Source: Cercis canadensis
Taxonomy: Eukaryota > Streptophyta > Magnoliopsida > Fabales > Fabaceae
Direction of reading: 5' to 3'
Length of the DNA stretch: 64,000 nucleotides
Assembly: GCA_003255065.1 (NCBI GenBank)
Contig: QAOA01007908.1
Span: forward strand, 173,353 to 237,352
How positions within the stretch are numbered: the first letter of the stretch is position 1; each line of letters opens with the position of its first letter. Of the stretch, positions 50,817-64,000 are shown one piece after another. Under the pieces are notes generated by a model that was not told the origin of the DNA, searched no databases, and saw nothing but the letters and a program-made list of their open reading frames with translations. The position numbers and the translations under genes are program-made.

Positions 50817-51060
50817 TAAGTGACTCCTTGAGGTATCTGTACTACTTTGTTGATTGAAGGATGAACTTGTGGCTTCAAATGTATACACCATATTGCAACT
50901 ATGAACATTTTCTTTGCTATATTCTTTTCCTCCTCTAAGGCACCTTTTTTTTTTTTTTTTNTTTTTTTTTTTTTCTCTTCATTTCTGTATCTTTCCATTA
51001 AGATTGTTGACATATCATTCCTCTCTCTGATAACCAGGAAATTGCCTGATGTTGAGACAA
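50817..51060 (-). pseudogene. Second LRK10L-type kinase, C-terminal tail fragment
   Basis: On the minus strand 'LEEEKNIAKKMFIVAIWCI' is followed by 'LKPQVHPSINKVVQIPQG'. This matches the last kinase helices of the neighbouring remnant ('[17 protein letters not shown]', '[16 protein letters not shown]'). The conserved D-R-P is changed to V-H-P. A poly-A/T run with an N (50,945–50,974) interrupts the sequence, and further weak kinase-like coding lies beyond it. It sits directly 5' of the first remnant in the same orientation, as expected for a tandem gene cluster that has decayed. Confidence 0.75.
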
Positions 51061-51163
51061 CTGTCCTCCTCACCCCTGTACGTAAGCACCTACGTCATAT
51101 TAGGAAATAATTGGGAAGCTACTCTTTATTGTTTATTGGGGTGGGGGTTAAGAAACTCAAGAT

Positions 51164-51720
51164 ATGGATATTTCTTTTGTAATAGTTTCCTTTTGCACTG
51201 GCTTTCTCTTATTTATTGGCTTTGTGGAGCACGTGGTAGGCCTGAATAACTGTCCAGAAACAACATGTGGAGGGCTATCCATCCGATTCCCTTTCCGAAT
51301 CAAAGGTCTACAACCACAACACTGTGTTATCCAGTGTTTGTTATAGCATGCTCCACTACTAATAATTCTCTTCTAGAGCTTCCCAACTCAGCGCAACTCA
51401 ATGTCAAAAACATCAACTATAAGTTCCAAACTGTGGAATTTTCTTTGAAGCCACAACTGATGAAATCATTGATTTTCCAGGAAGGTAATGACTTGTGTAG
51501 TTACAAAACTGTGTACTACAGAAGTTATGAGACTTTTCTGATCCAATCAGAATATTACAACTCCACTTGAAAACTGTCTCTTCTATCTCTTTCGTGTGGA
51601 TTAGTCAACAGAAATTAACAAAAGAAAGTTACCATCGAAGACCGTCCAAAGAAGACAGATCACCCACCACTTGACTCTTTCTATGCAGAACGCCTAAAGT
51701 TGTGGACTGCTGAGTTTCCA
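51164..51720 (+). pseudogene. ATL22-like / GUB_WAK-domain protein, N-terminal remnant
   Basis: The frame opens at ATG 51,164 with a signal peptide ('FVIVSFCTGFLLFIGFV'), then 'NNCPETTCGG', 'IRFPFRIKGLQPQHC', the cysteine-rich start of a GUB_WAK domain. After a frameshift near 51,325–51,345 it continues in another frame as 'PVFVIACSTTNNSLLELPNS' and 'INYKF', ending at a stop at 51,568–51,570. The order and the LPNS motif resemble ATL20–22 RING-H2 proteins more than the kinase ectodomains nearby. The RING-H2 domain and membrane span that should follow are not found. It is opposite in strand to the adjoining kinase remnants. Confidence 0.68.
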
Positions 51721-51739
51721 ACGGAAGGTATCAACTGAT

Positions 51740-52620
51740 TTGAAACAACTAGTACATTTGGACACTACTTTCTCATCTTATATGGATTTTGAACCAGTCA
51801 TGTTACTCATTAACACGATAATGTTATATTAATTAAATCTTAACCGTCTCAACAATATAGATGATGCCACGTTACTATTTCCATTAAAAAGTTTTTTCCT
51901 CTTTTCCTCTTTCTCTCCCACCTGTTGTGGTCTTCCTCGTTCACCTTCTTCCATTCTTCATCTCAAATTGATTTGTACCAACAGAACTCAAAATCAAAAA
52001 GAAAAGGAAAATTGAAATTTTTTTAGAGAAAATCAACAAACTGTCGTTGATTTTGTACTAATGGAAATTAAAATCCATCAATGCAAAAGTAACATAAAAA
52101 AAATAAAATAAAATCTGCCCATTGTTGGCTTGCGAACCATTAGGGGGTCATCTAGGAATTGCCCAATAAAATTAGGTTCATAGTTTTAGTGGCATCATAG
52201 AAAATGTTGATGGTGCTGGAGCAAAAGAAACCAGTGATATAGTTCAAGAAATTGAGTCCAGTCGAGTCATCAGAGAAGTTGGAGGGCTCATGAGAAAAAG
52301 GAGGTCTAAGAGGATAAACTAAGCAATGAATTCAATAGAGTAATAGATGATGGAGCTCAATGAAGAAAAAAATGTAAGATGAAGAATCAATCGAAAAGGT
52401 GAAGGGGAAGAGGACTGTGTGTGGGAGAGAAATATGAAAAGAGAGAAAAAAAATTATAATGAAAATGATAGCATAACATTATCTATGTCCTTGAAATCTT
52501 TTTAATGAGGAAAAACTAACATGGCATTGTCATGGTAAGGAATAACATGGCATTGTCATGTTAAGGAGTAACATGACTGGATCCAAATACGACATGAGCA
52601 ACACAACATTGTACCAAAAA
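51740..52620. mobile_element. Foldback/MITE-like element with long inverted arms
   Basis: The left arm (about 51,770–51,990: 'ccagtcatgttactc', 'ttttcctctttctctcccac') is repeated in inverted orientation at about 52,330–52,600. The arms are diverged but clearly paired over about 200 bp. The centre holds no recognised ORF. The right arm is part of the tandem duplication that continues to 53.5 kb. A target duplication was not resolved. Confidence 0.6.
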
Positions 52621-52850
52621 GGATCTATAATTTATATATGCACATATAATAGGTCGGCAAATTTTGATACCAAACTATGAAATTTATTCTCATAACTAGA
52701 GTTTAGAGTTGAAAAAATGGGCTGAGCTTGATGAAGCCCAATAAAATTTGGGCTAGGTTTCAATATCATAAGCCCTTTTAAAACTAGGCTAATTTAGCTT
52801 TCCCCAATCTAGCTTGTGATCCGATCAGGTTCAGGCTGAGTTAACCCGAT

Positions 52851-52923
<73 letters not shown>

Positions 52924-53540
52924 NTAACATAAAAAAAATAAAATAAAATCTGCCCATTGTTGGCTTGCGAACCATTAGGGGGTCATCTAGGAATTGCCCA
53001 ATAAAATTAGGTTCAATAGTTTTAGTGGCGTCATAGAAAGTGTTGATGGTGCTGGAGCAAAAGAAACCAGTGATGGCAGTGATAAAGTTCGAGAAATTGA
53101 GTCCAATCGAGTCATCAGAGAAGTTGGAGGGCTCATGAGAAAAAAGAGGTCTAAGAGGATAAACTAAGCAATGAATTCAATAGAGTAATGGATGATGGAG
53201 CTCGATGAAGAAAAAATTTTAAGATGAAGAATCAATCGAAAAGGTTAAGGGGAAGAGGACTGTGTGTGGGAGAGAAAGATGAAAAGAGGGAAAAAAATTA
53301 TAATGAAAATGATAGCATAATATTATCTATGTCCTTGAAATCTTTTTAATGAGGAAGAAATAACATGGCATTGTCATGTTAAGGAATAACATGACATTGC
53401 CATGTTAAGGAGTAACATGACTAGATCTGAATACGACATGAGCAACACAACATTGTACCAAAAAGGATCTATAATTTATATATGCACATATAATAGGTTG
53501 GCAAATATTGATACAAAACTATGAAACTTATTCTCATAAC
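52089..53540. repeat. Tandem duplication across a poly-T run and N (52,857-52,924)
   Basis: 52,089–52,710 and 52,925–53,540 are the same sequence with a few per cent difference, including an extra 'ggcagtga' in the second copy. The copies are separated by the end of the unit, a ~67-base T-run and an N. The divergence suggests a real duplication, unlike the other N-flanking repeats, although two haplotypes are not excluded. The second copy is interrupted by the hAT-like element. Confidence 0.75.
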
Positions 53541-54289
53541 CTCAGTTGCACTGGGACGTGCAAAATACTGGCGTCCCTGTTTCGGAAACGGGGACGAAAC
53601 GCGAAACGCGTCCCAGACGCCGGAAACCCCCGAAAAAACTCCAAAAAATGAGTTTTTTTTGAATTTTAACGTTTCGAAACTGGGAGTTTCTCAAAAAAAC
53701 TCAAAAAAAAAAAAACGAAATAGAAATGCCAACGAAACGACCGGTCATTGAATACGACGTTGTTTTACGTGGCCGGTTTTTTCATTCAGTGAAACGACGC
53801 CGTATCATGCGAGGAAGGCAGCTAAACGTCCCAAAATGACATCGTATGAAGCTGTGCCCCAATTTTCACCTTCAACCCCGAGTTCAATTCAGATTTTTGG
53901 GCATTTGGACACCATTTTCAACCATTTTCACTTGATGAACCTAAGATGGAAGTTGCAATTATTGGTGATGGTGGTGATAGAAATGAAAAAAATTAACAGT
54001 GTTATGATTTGAATTTTGATTGTTCATTTGTATTTTGGGGTAATACTTAATATTTGTTAGTTGTTAGTTGTTATTTATTGACTAAGGATTTATGTTGATA
54101 TTTTTTAATGCTTGAGAATTTTAAAATTGTTCATTATAAACATTTTTAGTTGATATTTGCTAAGGATTTGATATATATATATATATATGACGTGATGTTC
54201 TCGTACTCACGTTTTTGAAAAATCACCGTCCCCGCATTTCGTCTCGGTACCCGTCCTCGTCCTTGTCCCCGTGCAACATAGCTCATAAC
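53533..54289. mobile_element. hAT-like non-autonomous element with 8-bp target duplication
   Basis: The element is 53,541–54,281 (741 bp), flanked by the perfect 8-bp direct repeat 'ctcataac' (53,533–53,540 and 54,282–54,289). Its ends are imperfect inverted repeats: left 'ctcagttgcactgggac', right (complement) 'ctatgttgcacggggac', with 3 mismatches in 17. The empty site is present in the paralogous copy at about 52,683–52,700 ('ctcataactagag'), which fixes both borders. The interior includes GC-rich patches next to both ends and a (TA)n run near 54,172. There is no transposase. The 8-bp duplication fits the hAT superfamily. Confidence 0.9.
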
Positions 54290-54470
54290 TAGAGTCTAGA
54301 GTTGAAAAAATGGGCTGAGTTCGATGAAACCCAATAAAATTTGGGCCAAGTTTCAATATCATAAGTCCTTTTAAAACCAGGCCAATTTAGCCTGCCTCAA
54401 TCTAGCTTGTGATCCGATCAGGTTCAAGCTGGATTAGCCTTATTGGCTTTTTTTTTTTTTTCAATTGCCA
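54290..54470. repeat. Third copy of the 52,690-52,860 segment
   Basis: This resumes the duplicated unit after the hAT-like insertion: 'tagagttgaaaaaatgggct' then 'cttgtgatccgatcaggttc', ending in a T-run. A related GGGCTGGGC-rich sequence lies inverted at 56,540–56,712. Confidence 0.75.
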
Positions 54471-54489
54471 TTTGCTGATTCATTATTTC

Positions 54490-54627
54490 ATTTTGCAATC
54501 CCAAACTCCAAAATCGAACTTCTCCTTCTCCTCCTCTCCGCCTCTCCTCACTGACGCTGTGTCGCAACCTGCCAGCACCGGCGAAACTCCACCACTAGCA
54601 CCGGCGCCTCTCCTTCTTCCTTTGCGG
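54490..54627 (+). other. Possible 5' exon with splice donor
   Basis: Pyrimidine-rich, CpG-containing sequence ('cttctccttctcctcctctc', 'cagcaccggcgaaactccac') runs into 'ctttgcg|gtaagtcc', a good donor site. This looks like a plant 5' untranslated exon. It could belong to the CHMP7-like gene piece at 56,181. No start codon is assigned. Confidence 0.4.
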
Positions 54628-56180
54628 TAAGTCCTTCTTTACTTTTGTCCATACACTGTTGATGTCTTCGTGCATTTGATTTCAATTCAAACGTGGTCCT
54701 GTATCTTGCTTTAGAGCTTGCGTTAACTCAGACACCACTCATTTCATATTGTTCAATCTTCTGTACAACTTCTTGGGTTTTTCTCATCTTGAGCATCGTG
54801 GACGTTAACTCACCTCATACAATTATTATTATTATCAGATTATAATCAAATAAAAGAAGAAAGACAACATATTGATGCAAATTGCAATACTTCAGCCACG
54901 ACCATTACCCATTAATTCGCATTTTGACAAGGGGAACTTGGGGAGGCGGTTGTCATGAAAAAACCTATTTTAAAGTCTTATTCTGCATTATTAGCAGAAA
55001 GGCCCTCTGTCGCATGAATTCACACCATGATCTCAGCTTTCCCATTTTGAACCTAATTAGATTTTTACCCCTGCATAAAATTAAGTCGAAAGCAGGTTAA
55101 AATTTTGGTAGCCTTATCTTTATTCCAGTTTAATACCAGAAATTTATTTTCCTGCGAGTATGATATGACTTGTTGCTTTTTGGTTGGCCTCACTTGGTTA
55201 TTAGTAGGAGGAAACAAAAATTAATTTGGTTATATAGGATGCTTACTTGGTATATTTGTGAACGTTTTGTGAAATGTAATATGTTGTTCTTTCTAAATAA
55301 GAAATTATTAGTTTAACTTGTGAACTTTGTTTGAGGTATGAATTGCTAAGCCTCAATATTTAGCTTTTGTGGCTTTGGTCTTGGGGTCTTTAATTGGTGG
55401 TTGTTGTGAATTTGGTGAATTAGTGAGACCAAGTAATTAAGGAAAATGGGTATTTATTACTAAAGTTAAGTGTTGCTGTCTATGGAAAATTTCTGTCCTT
55501 TTCGTTGATTTCTATTGATTTTGAAGCATGATTCTGTTTGAGGCAGTGGCCATAGTGAACTTCCATACCTCCTTATTAAAAGTTTGAAATGCAAATTTTT
55601 TTTTTTTTTGGTTTCAAGTAAGAAAAAGGGGATTATTTGTGAGTATGATTGTACTCTTATTTGGTGAGTAGGAAAGTTCAGATCCTCCTCACTGTCTCAA
55701 GAGCTCAGTGTTCTTTTCATGCTTGGAGGATTGTCTGGCGTCTTGCTGTTTTATCTGGATGTATCAATTTTCTTACACTCTTGAGCATCTCAACGATTTG
55801 AATGGGTTCTTTTGATTATTATATTATCTTGATATCTCAGTGGCATATATTCTTCTAGCATCTGAAATCCTTTAGAGCTTGTCAAATGTATTCTTCCAGG
55901 TATTATTCTTGATAATTGTATATCAGTTGATGATATTTAGTTGCATGCATGTAAAATTATCTAGTTCTTCACAGCACCTGGACTCTGAATAGGTTCTTTT
56001 CTGTGGCATATTGGTTTTTGACATCTGAAAATGTTTGTCTTTGTTTCCATCCAATTCCTGTACCAACAAGTGAATTAAGTCATACAGGTGTCCAATTTGA
56101 TATTTCATTATTTGATTATGCTAGATGTTGTGACTGCTATGTGAGTCAGAAATTTAACAGTTCAATTTCTTGATGTTTAG

Positions 56181-56363
56181 GAGAAAGCAGCTGAAGTTGT
56201 CAAACTTCTATCTGAAAGTCACTGGAATTTATCATGTATCACTACAATGAAGAAATTCCAGGACATATGTGGAGGACCTGATGAGGCATCTGCAATTTTG
56301 AGGTACATGTCAGGGTGTGGAAAAGCACAGTATTTGTCAGTCCACAAGAAAGAATTTATAGAG
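56181..56363 (+). pseudogene. CHMP7-like ESCRT-III protein, isolated internal exon
   Basis: CHMP7/SNF7-family proteins work in ESCRT-III membrane remodelling at the nuclear envelope and endosomes. One intact exon of 61 codons lies between 'gatgtttag' (acceptor) and 'gtacag' (donor). It reads 'EKAAEVVKLLSESHWNLSC', 'MKKFQDICGGPDEASAIL', 'GCGKAQYLSVHKKEFIE', resembling the winged-helix region of plant CHMP7 homologues. No other exon was found from 54.5 to 57.9 kb. The SNF7 helical domain is absent, so this is a stranded gene fragment. It lies between the repeat copies at 54.3 and 56.6 kb, which raises the possibility of capture by a transposon. Confidence 0.6.
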
Positions 56364-56539
56364 GTACAGTATATGGTTCCTTTCCTGTCCTATGTCTGGT
56401 GTGATCTTCAATCCATATGTTGGGAGAAAAAAAATCCTTTCCCGTATATGGCATCATTTGACATTTGATATTGAAATTTTAGCAAGTTTTTATTTAAATA
56501 ATTGGCTTGAATGAAAAGACTTGGCTAGCATAGTAAAAA

Positions 56540-56712
56540 ATTATTAAAAAACAGATTTTAGCCTGTTTTGACCCGTAATCTGAAGTGGGCTGGGCTGGAC
56601 TGAGATTTTGTTGGCCCGTTTAAAACTAGGTTAATTTGACTCAGCTTATTTTAGCCTGCAGCCCAATATAGCCCGGCCCTAATGGGCTGGGCTACCTGTT
56701 ACCCAGCTCTAC
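56540..56712. repeat. GGGCTGGGC-rich repeat end
   Basis: Contains 'gggctgggctggactgag', 'gcccggccctaatgggctgg' and ends 'acccagctctac'. On the opposite strand it begins 'agagctgggtaacagg', comparable to 'agagttgaaaaaatgggc' at 54,300. It may be the other terminus of the same kind of element. No target duplication was found. Confidence 0.4.
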
Positions 56713-57924
56713 TCCCAGCCAAAAGAAAAGGAAACGATGCTATAAAATGCCCATGAATCATAGGCTCCCGACAAATCATGGAAGCGGACAAGTCATGGGC
56801 CAATAATGGAGCAAGATGGGCTTGTGGTCCTATAGCTCATTTGCCGCATGTGATCATCCCATGAGACTTGGGTTTGAGACTTTGAGTGTTCATATTGGGG
56901 TAAATTCATTGCAATGTGGGGCAATTATTTTCTCCTTCCTATTATTAAAAGGTTAGAAGCAAAAAATGTTAATCATCTTTAAATAAATTTTATGAAGCTT
57001 TATTTTTTAATAATATAAGCAAATGAACTGAATTCATTAGTATTATTTTTTTTGATTGTTGAATTCAAAGTTTAAATAAATTTTCTTAAAATTTATTTGT
57101 AAATAATACAAATTCTATCATCTTTTTCTTAACTACGAGTTTGATGGGAACTGTTTTCCTGCGGTTCAAAGCACTACATGATACATAGTACTGCATACTA
57201 AGATTCCACCCGCTGGACCTGCTGGTTATTGGTTAGCCTTGGGTTTAGATTCCTTTGCTCTCCCAAGAATCTCACAATTCTAATAGACTTTTGAGTTTTC
57301 TGTGTGATAAAGCTTTTTATTAGTCATGTACATGTTCCCATCAATAGTTCAGGTTAGTTAGTTTTCATAACGGCAGTAATGCGTCATTTTGGTTCACATT
57401 TCAGTATCTTCAACAACGTAAATTAGGACACTGCAATAGTGGAAGATCATGACAGAATAAATATTTTAAGGAGATATCAGCAATTTTAAGGAGATATTTT
57501 AAACAACCCCCTTTGGTTTGATGCATAGACTTCTTATTAGGTGGAGCTGGAGATGCTAGCCTTTTTGGATAGGCTTCACAATGCTGGCGGCTTCAGCTCA
57601 GTGACGACAAGCTTCTTAATCATGTTCCAGGGTCTCTACAAAAATATTGAAATAAGCTACAATAATCTTCTGTTATAAGAATGTGGCATCTTGTGATAAT
57701 TAGAGCTTGCCCCATTATATTATTCCACTCATATACAAAGATCACCATTAATGTTTGTCTACATAGTATGGAAAATTTAAATGAAGTCCACCTTTTTTTT
57801 AAGACAAAAGGATAAATTAATTCCACACTTTTATGGAGGCATGATAAGATATATGAACTGGGATGATCTCCTCAATAGCTCTGCCTATCCTATTTCAGGA
57901 TAAATTAAGTTGCAATAGCTCTGC
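56713..57924. other. Spacer and 3' flank of the ABCC gene
   Basis: No additional gene was recognised. Just 3' of the ABCC stop codon a 26-bp segment containing the stop ('caatagctctgcctatccta') is directly repeated (about 57,871–57,897 and 57,912–57,937). The 3' untranslated region of the minus-strand ABCC gene should lie below 57,925. Confidence 0.55.

Positions 57925-64000
<6,076 letters not shown>

Noticed and set aside
50816..51073. An intact 85-codon protein
   Set aside because: It is the tail of a kinase fused to lysine codons from a poly-A run with an N; listed as a pseudogene fragment instead.

Overview
The window is nuclear DNA from a flowering plant, almost certainly a eudicot. It holds intron-rich genes with GT–AG borders, plant-specific families (a UGT72-type glycosyltransferase, an LRR receptor-like protein, LRK10L-type receptor kinases, a LORELEI-like GPI-anchored protein, an ABCC transporter), MITEs and hAT/Mutator elements, and a stretch of plastid DNA. 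The sequence alone does not fix the species. Fourteen single N bases mark contig joins. Several of them sit between near-identical copies of the same sequence, so part of the apparent duplication is an assembly artefact.

Layout. 1–377 is a direct repeat of 10,865–11,268. 379–1,729 is plastid DNA (ndhF 3' end, AT-rich spacer, ycf1 5' part, convergent), bounded on both sides by N. 2,624–3,956 is a broken UGT72-like gene. 4,015–5,312 holds two related MITE-like elements, and 5,480–7,760 is locally duplicated sequence leading to a dead LRK10L-type kinase fragment (8,121–8,757). 9,760–10,605 (-) is a long ORF resembling the coat/coiled-coil region of an endogenous pararetrovirus-like polyprotein. 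11,431–12,257 is a decayed receptor-like protein. 13,122–14,820 (-) is a decayed LORELEI/LLG-like gene with SINE-like DNA in its presumed intron.

15,020–44,440 is the most unusual part. It is about 27 kb of degenerate tandem and block-duplicated sequence in two blocks separated by AT-rich spacer (25.65–27.74 kb). It has no convincing protein gene. It is strongly strand-polarised: read on the minus strand it is T-rich and repeats the same acceptor-like junctions (pyrimidine tract followed by TTACAG, TGCAG or TGTAG). It contains a young ~508-bp tandem array (36.0–39.0 kb). At its right edge lie a five-copy 66–82-bp repeat, a two-copy 30-bp repeat and a minus-strand TATA-like box (44,573–44,588). 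It could be an expanded 5' leader/intron or a long non-coding transcription unit; this is inference.

44.7–57.9 kb is a graveyard of receptor-type genes and transposons: a Mutator-type MITE with 9-bp target duplication, an LRK10L-type receptor kinase pseudogene (-), a second kinase tail (-), an ATL22-like GUB_WAK fragment (+), a foldback element, a tandem duplication interrupted by a hAT-like element with 8-bp target duplication, and an isolated exon of a CHMP7-like ESCRT-III gene.

57,925–64,000 (-) is the one gene that appears functional: an ABCC (MRP-type) transporter. Ten exons can be placed, both nucleotide-binding domains are intact, and the 5' end runs off the right edge. The other recognisable genes are all broken. 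The window therefore looks like a recombining cluster of resistance/receptor-type genes, eroded by duplication and transposition, next to an intact transporter.
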